This document shows, piece after piece, positions 26,270 to 37,305 of a DNA stretch of 37,305 nucleotides. Every line of letters starts with the position of its first letter. Position 1 is the first letter of the stretch. The stretch spans positions 1 through 37,305 of the forward strand of contig NW_004086603.1 of assembly GCF_000220395.1 (NCBI RefSeq). The letters are read 5' to 3'. Position numbers and translations under genes: made by a program. Source of the stretch: Ichthyophthirius multifiliis (lineage: Eukaryota > Ciliophora > Oligohymenophorea > Hymenostomatida). Under the pieces are notes generated by a model, which saw nothing but the letters and a program-made list of their open reading frames with translations, searched no databases and was not told the DNA's origin.

Positions 26270-26734
26270 TCAAAAATCTCCAATTGTTAGCCAAGATATA
26301 TTATCTTTATTTATATTTTAATTTATATTATTGATTTAAGGACCAGTTTAAAATGCTTTTACTATATAATATATTAATAAAATATAATTTTTATATTATT
26401 ATATTATTTAACTTGCTTAAAGTTAATTAAGTATATTTATTTCTTTTTCATCTTTAGTTATTTCTTCATTTTAAACTAAATATTTTTATTTATTAAAGTT
26501 CATATTTATATCATGTTTAAAAACATTATTAAAAAGTTAAACATCAACTGTCTTTTGACTATATTTTTAAGAATTACATTATTTTTAAGTATTTATATTT
26601 TAATTCGTATTAGCATTTTGATTATTATTTAATTTATTCAAAAATGTTTATTTTTATATTTTTTATTTAAATATATATTATTCATTTTCAATATTTATAT
26701 TTTTAGTTTTCTTTTTTGATGAACATAAACCCAT
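26270..26734 (-). CDS. Small protein with predicted N-myristoyl/palmitoyl anchor
   Basis: Two exons (26413-26734 and 26270-26361) with a 51-nt intron join in phase into 137 residues. The start MGLCSSKKKTKN fits the N-myristoylation signal (Gly2, Ser at 6, Lys following), with Cys4 as a likely palmitoylation site and a basic cluster for membrane contact. The rest is Asn/Gln/Lys-rich and ends in NISWLTIGDF. No domain is recognised. The predicted anchor would put it on the inner face of the plasma, alveolar or ciliary membrane; this is inference from the N-terminus. The gene stands alone, divergent from the potassium channel gene. Confidence 0.7.
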
Positions 26735-26975
26735 TTTTAAGCTTATTTAACGATTTTTTTGTTAAAATGCCTGAATTAATACTTTACAGAATAATTAAAT
26801 AAATATTTTAATTATCATAATTAAATAGATAAATATATAATTATTTATATTAATTTATATTACTTATTTTACTTTATTGCGTTAATACATATATAATTAA
26901 TTTATTCAGATTTAATTTTTTTTTTATTATTTTGATTTTTTATTTTATTTTAATTTATTTATTGTTTGATTTTTT

Positions 26976-27015
<40 letters not shown>

Positions 27016-27096
27016 ATAAAATACTTACAAGTATATTTTTAATTACTTATATATTTAATATTTATTATATTTTAGGTTATAAAAATAAAAGAAAAG
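26735..27096. promoter_or_regulatory. Divergent promoter region with AT repeat
   Basis: These 362 nt separate the starts of the small lipid-anchored protein gene (-) and the potassium channel gene (+), so both promoters lie here. A TA microsatellite occupies 26981-27011. No specific element can be named. Confidence 0.5.
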
Positions 27097-30092
27097 ATGA
27101 ATATTCAAGATATTTAATTAATAGATTCTTTTTTATCAAAGTAATCATAAAATATATTTTATACCTTTTTAAATTTAACAAAAAGTTCTTTCTTAAAAGG
27201 ATAAAAAAAACGTCATAATTTATTTTTAATGAATAACGAAATAAATTAAATATAAATCCAAAAAAATAACATTTAAAATAAAGATTCTATATATACTCCT
27301 GAATTTATCTCTTCGAAATATTCCGAATCTTCCCAATAATAGGAAAAACAGAAAAATTCAATTATTGATTTGAATTTAAGAAGTAATCCTTAAAAAGAAT
27401 TATAAAAAAACAATGACACCAAAAATAATGACGAAAATGGTTTAGCTCTTTCAATAAATTTTTTTAATTAACGTAAAAATAAATTTCCCAATTAAAATTT
27501 TCAATAAAATAAAAAAACCTAATATAATGATATTTTTCGATAAATGTAATCTTTAAAATTAACCAAATAAATAGTCTAATAAATTGGCTAGTTTTCCCAA
27601 AAATACAATTATAATAATTTAAAAATGTCCCATTTTTCAATTATAAATGACATGGCTTATATATATAAGGAAAAATATCATAATATGGCTAAAAACTTGC
27701 AAATAAATAATAAATTTTTTAGTTTTATAATATATATAATAGAATAACTAAAAAACTCCTTCAATATAATTCCTGTTTTTGACACTGAAAGCATATAAAT
27801 GGTCATTTGGGAATTAATTTATGGATTAACAATATTAATCTATCTTTTTATAATTCCCATCAAAATAAGTTTCGGAATATAATTCAAAGAAATAACTTTT
27901 TTTTTAGATTAATTTATTTAATTAACATTCTAATAACTCTAAATAAAGGTATATATATTAAAGAAAGCCAAGTTTTCTAAAGAAAACTAATACTTCACTA
28001 ATATTTAAAAAAAAACATAATTTTCGACTCCTTAATATTCATATCAATCTACTTGTAATACTTAGAAGTAATATCCATAATAAAACTAGTATAAGTCTAA
28101 AAAATCATCCTAAAAGCCGATTATTAGTTCCAACTAATCCGAAAATACCCCACTCTTTATGAAATAATCATTCTTCTAATCACTATTGCTTTTATAGCTC
28201 AAATAGCAGGCTGTGGCTTCCACTATATAGCCTATATTATTAATAAATATGATGAATTTAAAGACGAAACATGGATTAATAAAAATAAATTGGATAATCT
28301 TGATTGGAAAGAAAAATATATATATAGTATTTACTTCGCCTTTATTACTACTACAACTGTAGGATATGGAGATATTACTCCTTCGAATAAATACGAAAGA
28401 ATTTACGTTATTTTCATGACTTTACTTTCTTCTGGAGTTTTTGGATATGTAATGAATACTATAGGCAATATTTTTTAATAAAAAGCATAATTAAGGTAAT
28501 CTTTTAATAAAAGGAAATAAGATTTTATGGTATATATGCATTACATTAATTTAACTAAACATAAATAGGTAAAGATTTTAAAATACTTAGATTATTAGTA
28601 TGAACTTTAATAAACTAATTAAATAAATCCGGGAATTTTATTTTAAGATATGCCTAAAAATTTAAAAGACGAAGTATATTAAGAGTATTATGGCCAAATA
28701 TTAATTTAAAATAAAACACTTAAATAAAATTTTAGCGAAGGTAGCTTAAATGCATTATCATTGACAATGCATGAAATGATATTGGCACCAAATGAGTTTT
28801 TATATAAATAAGACTAGCTTAATAATAATGTATATTTTTTAATAAATGGGTAAATAGATATAATTATTGAGCATCCTTCAAATAAAGAGAAAGTTTAAAT
28901 ATTTTAAACTATAAAAAAAAAGGTTTATTAAATTTTAATTTTAAATATATGTGTATATAAAAATATATATATATATATATTTAATTATAATATTTTTTTA
29001 GGTGTTTGTTTTGGGCTAAATGCTTGCTTTACAGATAAGTTATAGACTGAAAGTGTTAAATGTAGTTCTGACTAAAATTCTAAATTAGTATATTTTTAAG
29101 TTGATGTTTTTAAAAATATTCTACAATAAAATTTCCCTAAAGACTATGAGAAATTTTGTGAAATAAAAGACAATATAATATTTAATAATTGTGTAGTTAA
29201 TAATAAGTGCTATTCATGTGATAGATCAACTCATAATTTCAAGGATTGTCCTTTTTTCTAGCCTAAATTTAGAAAATTAAATATTATATCTAAGTACAAT
29301 AATGTAATAACAAATTAAGATCGCAAATATGAATTCCGATATTAAAAAAAATCTAAATGCTTAGTATAATTAAAATATATTAAATATAGTTTAAAACAAT
29401 ATAGAATTCATTTAATTAATTTAATTTATTAAGAATTGGAATAATCATCGGAATTTTAAAACCAAAATTTATTATCTTTAAATGATAAAATATTCTATTA
29501 AAAAGCACCTGAAGTGAAATTTACTTTATCGAAAATTAATTAAGATGATGAATAATCAGAATATTAAAATTGCTTAGAGTTATATTTCGGGAATTAGTCT
29601 ATTGATTATATATAAGATGATCAATTAAGTAATAATAATAAATAAGGTAATATTTAATCTAATGATTAATAACATATAAAATAATCCTTTTCATAAGAAT
29701 TATATGAAAACAATTATAATGATTTAAATAAAGAGGATAAACATAATTTTTTATAAAATAAGAAAAATATTAATTCTAAAAATAATTTTGCAACTAAAAT
29801 CTTTGCAAAAAAATTTAAAAATACAATAAGATAATTATCAAAAAGTTATGAGAATTCATCAAATAATAATAACAATAATTTTTTTTTATATGATTTTTAA
29901 TAATTAAAAACTTTTCAAAATTATTTCATTTATGGAAATTATTTAAAAGTAATAAATAAATACAATTAACTATAAAATTTAGAAGCTAATAATATAAAAT
30001 TAAGTAAACGAAAAAATTAAACTATTTTAATTGTAAAAAATAGAGATTCATATTTTACAATAACTTAATTAAAAAAAAATTATCCTTAATGA
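27097..30092 (+). CDS. CNBD potassium channel with CCHC zinc knuckle
   Basis: Two exons (27097-28922 and 29002-30092) encode about 970 residues. A disordered N-terminus is followed by S1 (MVIWELIYGLTILIYLFIIP), S2 ending in NKGIY, then S3-S5 in which no clear S4 Arg ladder is seen. The pore helix and filter read FITTTTVGYGDI, a potassium filter. A C-linker leads to a cyclic-nucleotide-binding domain (EFLYKQDQLNNNVYFLINGQ ... GVCFGLNACFT), then EKFCEIKD and a CCHC knuckle, CYSCDRSTHNFKDCPFF. The tail is Asn/Gln-rich. Two single-base breaks lie in the frame: at a T9 run (27897-27905) between S1 and S2, and at an A9 run (28913-28921) before the intron. One missing base at each restores agreement with the family, so base-calling error is likeliest; pseudogene decay is less likely. 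Potassium selectivity follows from the filter; cGMP/cAMP gating is inference. Confidence 0.85.
28923..29001 (+). other. Intron inside the cyclic-nucleotide-binding domain
   Basis: The GTTTAT donor and TTTTTTTAG acceptor bound 79 nt of A/T sequence. The flanking exons carry the first and second halves of the beta barrel. Phase does not match unless the neighbouring A run is one base longer than shown. Confidence 0.7.
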
Positions 30093-30553
30093 AATTAAAT
30101 TTATTAAGGAAAAATAATATATATATATATATATATATTTAGATATATATTAAATATATTTTTTTATTATTATTATTATTATTTTTTTATAAATAATTTT
30201 ATTAAATTCTAGTTATTTTTTTTTTATATATATATATAATTTTATTCATGTTTACAAAAATTTTATTTTAAAGCTAAATTTATTTATTTTATATATATAT
30301 ATATTTTTATTCATTTCTATAAAAATTATTATTTAAAGTTAAATTAATTTATTTTTTATTAAATATAAAATTTAAATCCATAAATTTTTTTATTATTGAC
30401 ATTATAATTTTATTTGATTTAAAATAAAATTTTAATATTCATAAATATTTATATTTTTATTTTATTTTTAACCATAAAATATTTTACATTTATATCTATA
30501 AAATATAAAAAAAATACACACAAAAATATAATATAGCTTACTAATTTTTTCAA
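30093..30553. other. Intergenic spacer
   Basis: A/T-rich spacer between the channel gene and the following gene on the same strand. It contains short TA and TTA repeats and no visible gene. A terminator and a promoter must lie here but cannot be pinpointed. Confidence 0.6.
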
Positions 30554-33500
30554 ATGTAATCTAACTAATATATATTAGAAAATAGTACTCAAAAAATAGA
30601 AGACTAATAAAATTTCAAAGATATTCAAAAAATAAATTAATAAAAAAACACCTATAGTTCATCATCCACCCCTATAAAGAAATAAAGACCTACATATAAT
30701 CTTATAAAATACAAATAGTTAATCATAAAAAAATACTCCGATTAACTCCATACAAATTGCCAAAGAAATTTGTAAATAAATCTACTGAAATAAGATTAAA
30801 AAAATTTGAAAATAAATATATAAAATAAGTCTCTATAATTAGACAATAAGTTGAATTTATAAATACAAAGGTCAAAATAGGTGAATAAAATTCCTATAAT
30901 AACTTCTAAGTTTTTTAGTTTTAATAATCTAGATGATTTAGAGAATACCCCCGAATAATTTTATAATTGTGAATAAGAAATAAAATAATATAATAATAGA
31001 AAAAACTGCTTTTTATCTTCAAAAATAATGACTAGACATAAATCTTTGGACTTTAAAAATTATAAAAAAGAAAATAAATTATCTAATTCTGAAAATTCCC
31101 CTGTTTATACTTTTTATACTGCCTAAAGTGAGTTTAATGTCAATAATTATAGAGTAAATTCTTAAAATAACTCTTAAGATTATGAAAACCTTCTAGAATA
31201 AAAGGATATTAATCAAGATTAGGTTAAATAAAATATAGGAATTGAATAATCTTCTAATATTTACTATAGTATTTAATTTGATTAACAATTGGTTTTATTA
31301 AATGAATAATAAGGATAAGAAACACAAATAGAAAACTAATAAATATAAGATAATAAAAAATAAATATAAGATAAGAAATAATAAATATAAGACAAGAAAT
31401 AATAAATATAGGATAATAAATAATAAAAATAGGATAATAAATAATAAATATATAATAATAAATAATAAAAATAGAATAATAAATAATAAATATAAGATAA
31501 TAAATAATAAATATAAGATAATAAATAATAAATATAAGATAATAAATAAGATATATAGGAAGAAGAAGAAAAAAATAAAAAGAACTAGAGAACAAATAAG
31601 ATAACTTAGAAAAAATAAAAAAAATTAACAAATAAGTTCAGTTTTGTTAGACTAATAAGCAAAAACTGATTATAATTTCTAAAATAATCAAAATGAGTTT
31701 AAAGACAATAATTATTAAGAAATATTATTTAATGAAGAATAAATATTTTCGAATGATATTGAAAAATATAAAGAAAAAAATAAAAATAATTAGTAAGAAA
31801 ACGTTTAAAAAAAATAGTTATAATAATTTTAATTATAATATGACAAAATGCAAGACTAATAATATAAAAATTAATAAAATATTTAATAAATATAAAAGGA
31901 AAAATAAGAAAATTATTAAATTGAAGGAAAAAACAAATACTAAAAATGCTAAATATAATTAGAAAAAAAACAATATCAAGTTTAGCAAAATCAAAATACG
32001 CAATAAGAAGAAAAATATAATAGTTTATTAAAAGATTATAACTAGAATATAAATTAAGAATAAGTATAATAAAATACGGATGAATATAAAAATAAATAAA
32101 ATAAATTATCTGATAATTTAATTAATATAGACAAATAAAAAGATTAAGATGACAATGAAATATACAAAAGTGAATGCTAAATTTATTATTTATAATAAGA
32201 AAATGAATTCAATGTGTTTAAAAATAATAATAAAAATAATAAAAATATATATATAAATATATATATAAATATATATATATTTATATATTTATATATTTAA
32301 ATATAAAAATATAAAAAAATTAAAAAAATAGAATCAATAAAATTGTGAAATATAAGAAGATAATTATAATGATATTGCTTAATTTTAATAAAATTTCTAT
32401 ACTTAAACAGATGAAGAACCAGATATAAATTAATCATTAAAAAATTATGAAAAACATTAAGAATAAATTGAATAGGATAAAAATAATTTAAATTTAAAAG
32501 AAATATAAGGTTAAAAAACAATGTCTGAACAATAAATTAAAATACAAGAATAGGAAATTTAAAAATCTAATCAAATATGCTTAACTGAATGCTAAGATTA
32601 TTATATTTAATAAGAAAAAGAATTTTTGGTATTTTATTAAAATTTTATATTTTTTTATAGAATAAAATTAATAAAATAAAATAATATGATATATAAATAT
32701 ATAATATAATAAAAAAAAACAAAATAAAATAATATAAATTTAATATAATATAAAATATAGTAAAATAAAATATTATAAAAAGGAGGAAAAAAATTAATAT
32801 TAAGATGATGATAATTCTTAATATAAATAAAATTTATTTACATTTACTAATAATGAATAAATTATTAAATTAAATCAAGAAAATAAAATGTTATTTATTT
32901 AAAATAATGAATAAATATAAGAAGTTTTACAAATAGATAATTAAATTTAAAATAATTAAAAAAAATATAATATATAGAAAGAAGAAATATATGATTAAAA
33001 TCAAATAAAATCTTAATATATGGAAACTATTTAAAATGAATAAAATACAAAAACTTAATAAGAATAATTAATTTCAATTGAATAACATTGCGAAATAAAA
33101 AAATAAGATAAAATATTATTAATTAGGGAAAATATTGATAAAAAAAAAGATATTTAAAGTGAATAATAAAATATAAATAATAATTAATAAATATAATTAA
33201 TTTAAATTTAAGATATTAATGAATAAACCACTAAATAAAATATGGATAATAATCAATATATTTAAAAATGATTAAAATATATATAATAATTAATAAATTT
33301 AAATAAAAGAAAATCATAAACAATATAAAATTGATAAATAAAATATAAGTCAATAAAACTAAGAAATATTAACCATAATGAAAAAGCCAAATAAATAAAT
33401 AATTAAGAATAAGAATAAACCTAAAATATATAATAACTAAAATAAAATATATAAAACCAAAATATTAATTAAATATTTAATGAATTAGCAAAATAAGAAG

Positions 33501-34108
33501 AAGAAAATTATTTTATTAATAATAACCAATAATCTCTTTAAAATTCTTAATAATGTATATAAATTGTTTCCGAAATTTGCAGCTAAGTATAATTCGATTA
33601 GTATATTCCTTAAGAAGTAAATAAAGAAGTTTAAAGTTTTAATTTACAAATATAATAAGATAAAGATATAGAAATTAAAAGAACTAAAATTATCCAAAAC
33701 GGTTAATAAAATACAGAAAGAAAGTATTTTAATTCAACTTCTAAATTAGAAATCATAAATAAAATGAATAAAAAATAAGAAGAATATGAAGTAAACTATA
33801 AACAATTAGAATAAATAAATAATAATAAAAAAATGACACATTAAAGAAGTTAATCACTATATATTGACTTTGTATAAGGAATTTTAGAATTCGAAAAATA
33901 AAATTATACTCTAAAAGGATACTTAAGCCATTTTATTGTTAATGCTTTTCCTTTTTATGTTTGTAATTAAATTATTTTTTAGAGATTAGATAGAAAATAA
34001 TAAATCTAAGAATTATGTAATAAATGTCTTTTTAGATATTCAAGAAGACCTTCTTTGTCTAAAAGAACGAGTTTAAATAAAATACTAACTTCTCCAGTAA
34101 AAAAATGA
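30554..34108 (+). CDS. Large Gln/Asn/Lys-rich coiled-coil protein with minisatellite
   Basis: Three exons (30554-32213, 32332-32628, 32661-34108) would encode about 1130 residues ending at TGA. The first about 250 residues are Ser/Asn-rich with basic patches. Residues about 261-332 are the repeated heptad NKQQIQD. Then comes coiled coil rich in Gln, Glu and Lys, and a more compact C-terminus with SLYIDFVQGILEFEKQNYTL, YLSHFIVNAFPFYV and CNKCLFRYSRRPSLSKR. That tail reads cleanly and looks like a real domain, though I cannot name it. The frame changes about four times: at the A runs near 31570 and 31617, between 32661 and 32785, and near 33340. Open coding text continues after each, so homopolymer errors are likelier than decay. 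The second intron is 32 nt. Coordinates of internal junctions are therefore approximate. Confidence 0.65.
31334..31550 (+). repeat. 21-bp coding minisatellite, about 10 copies
   Basis: The unit AATAAATAATAAATATAAGA plus T is repeated about ten times with a few substitutions. It encodes the heptad N-K-Q-Q-I-Q-D, so each unit is exactly one coiled-coil turn pair, with Ile once per heptad. Copy number probably varies between strains, as for other exact 21-bp arrays. Confidence 0.85.
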
Positions 34109-34167
34109 TTATTTATTAATATTAAAGCAAAAAGTATATATATATATATTTATATTTTATTTTAAGT

Positions 34168-34219
<52 letters not shown>

Positions 34220-34422
34220 TTATTATTATTTAATATTATTATCCAAACCAAATATACTTTAAAATAATGTAATTCTTTATATATTTATTATATAAAAATA
34301 TTTTATTTATATATATATAATCTAAGTAAACTTTTATAATATTAAACATAAAAAAAGAGAAATTTTCCAATTATATAATATTTTATAAATAAAATTGTTT
34401 TCAAATTAATAAATAAGTGATA
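34109..34422. other. Convergent intergenic region with (AT)n repeat
   Basis: About 314 nt lies between the 3' ends of the minisatellite coiled-coil gene (+) and the Aurora kinase gene (-). It holds a perfect AT microsatellite at 34171-34217. Both terminators lie here, and nothing coding is seen. Confidence 0.6.
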
Positions 34423-36036
<1,614 letters not shown>

Positions 36037-37305
36037 TTGAGTATGATCATATTCTTTTTAATTTTTTAATTTTTATATATTATTATATTTTGCTAACTAT
36101 ATTAATTGATGTTCTACATTTTTGTCTTATTGAAATAATTATTTTTTATTGTAATTTTTATTTTTGTAATTATTTTTAGCTTGTTATTTTTTTTCTTTTT
36201 CCTTTAATATATATATAATTTTTATGCGTTTTAAACAAAAAATTATTTTTATTTAAGTTTTCTTTTTAAAATATATATATAAAAAAAAACTTATAAAATA
36301 GTAATTTATTCAATTAAAAAAGATGAAATATACACATTTATATAAAAATATATATTAAACAAAAAAAATTAATATATTTATAATTTAATTTTGTATTCAA
36401 ATTTAAATTAATTTATTGTTATTTTATTATAAGAATATAAACTGATATTTATAAATTAAATTAAAAATAATATTTCAATTTAATTCTTACAATAACAGTT
36501 TTACATATTAGAAATTTAATTTATTAATAATGATTTTATTTTATATGTAAATTAATCATTAATTTATTATTTAAAGTTGAAAATATAATTAAACAATATA
36601 TTTTTAATAATTAGGCTAAATTTAGATATTTATCTATATAAAGAAAATATAAACATGTTTTTTTTTATATGAAATAAATAAAAAAAATTGATAAATTAAA
36701 ATAAAAGATATTAATTATTTATAGAAAATAAAATAACAAATATATAAATCTATATCCTTCTTATAACATAATTAAGCAAATAATAAATTATATTTATAAG
36801 CAAAATCTAGCAAATAATTGACTAATATTTTATTTTCAATTTAAAAATATAAAATTAATAATTTCTTCTATAATTTTATAATTATTAAATCATTAATTAA
36901 GTTTTAAAGACATAATAATTGTTACAAAATATATTTAAATTATTTTAAAGATAATAATAATATCATTTTAGTTTTAATTAAGAAAAATTTAATAATATAT
37001 TATTTTTATATAATTATATCCTCCTAAAAAATTAATTTTTTAATTAATTTAGTTTTTAACTTTTCTTATATATAAATAAATTTCAAACATTTTCTTAATT
37101 AATTAATAAAAATTAAAAACATTAAAAAAATCCAATTTAAAATATTGTTTGTAATTTTCGATTTTGTAAATCTAAAAACAAAAAGTCATTATTAATCTAA
37201 AAAAAAATATTTCAAAATAATTATTTATAAATAAATTAAAAATTATGAATAAATATATTTTTTTTAAAAAAATTATATATAAAGAGCCTAATTTAATTAA
37301 ATATA
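36037..37305. other. 5' flank of the kinase gene
   Basis: The part up to about 36201 is open in frame with the kinase and Gln/Asn-rich, so it may be N-terminal coding sequence rather than leader. Beyond about 36340 the sequence is plain A/T tracts, with no further gene, RNA or repeat that I can support. Confidence 0.5.

Noticed and set aside
31254-31631. Minus-strand hydrophobic repeat protein of 125 codons
   Set aside because: It is the reverse complement of the NKQQIQD minisatellite; the Ile/Tyr/Phe periodicity is an artefact.
31693-31962. Plus-strand Lys-rich open frame of 89 codons
   Set aside because: It is a shifted frame of the coiled-coil gene. The chosen frame has a Gln/Glu/Asn balance like the flanking exons.
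32297-32521. Minus-strand open frame of 74 codons
   Set aside because: It is antisense to an intron-exon junction of the same gene and has no motif.

Overview
The window looks like macronuclear DNA of an oligohymenophorean ciliate, most likely a very AT-rich relative of Tetrahymena such as Ichthyophthirius multifiliis (the genus is an inference from composition). Long reading frames appear only when TAA and TAG are read as Gln. Every gene model that could be followed to its end closes at TGA. The genes are cut by short AT-rich GT...AG introns, mostly 40-140 nt with some of 31-35 nt, and intron phases match at nearly every junction. No operons, tRNAs, rRNAs, CRISPR arrays, telomere repeats or recognisable transposons were seen.

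Layout. 1-2099 is AT-rich non-coding DNA. 2100-6186 (+) encodes a giant Gln-rich coiled-coil protein. 6611-9343 (+) is a membrane-anchored alpha/beta hydrolase with a readable Ser-Asp-His triad. 9529-11423 (+) is an unrecognised 504-residue protein. 11593-12155 (+) is a SelW-like (Rdx) thioredoxin-fold protein with Cys instead of selenocysteine. 12362-14869 (-) is a coiled-coil protein with a jacalin-like beta-prism domain. It is divergent from 15208-17175 (+), a coiled-coil protein with CxxC motifs near both ends of the coil. 17438-19079 (+) is mitochondrial dihydrolipoamide dehydrogenase, the most securely identified gene. 21299-23210 (-) is a conserved-looking cytoskeletal-type protein of unknown function.

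From about 23.2 to 27.1 kb lies an AT desert. It holds an unassigned, somewhat GC-richer block (23.4-24.2 kb), a 268-nt assembly gap (25745-26012) and a small gene with a predicted N-terminal lipid anchor (26270-26734, -). 27097-30092 (+) is a cyclic-nucleotide-binding-domain potassium channel with a CCHC zinc knuckle. 30554-34108 (+) is a large Gln/Asn/Lys-rich coiled-coil protein with a 21-bp coding minisatellite. 34423-36036 (-) is an Aurora-family protein kinase with a long C-terminal tail.

The genes do not form a pathway. They are a normal mixture of one mitochondrial enzyme, signalling proteins (kinase, channel, hydrolase) and cytoskeleton-type coiled-coil proteins. Two genes, the channel and the minisatellite gene, show single-base frame breaks at or near homopolymers. 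These look more like base-calling errors than decay, because long conserved-looking frames continue on both sides. No undescribed system could be shown. The most interesting items are the channel-zinc knuckle fusion, the jacalin-coiled-coil fusion, the class of 31-35 nt introns, and the unassigned blocks at 19.6-20.3 and 23.4-24.2 kb.
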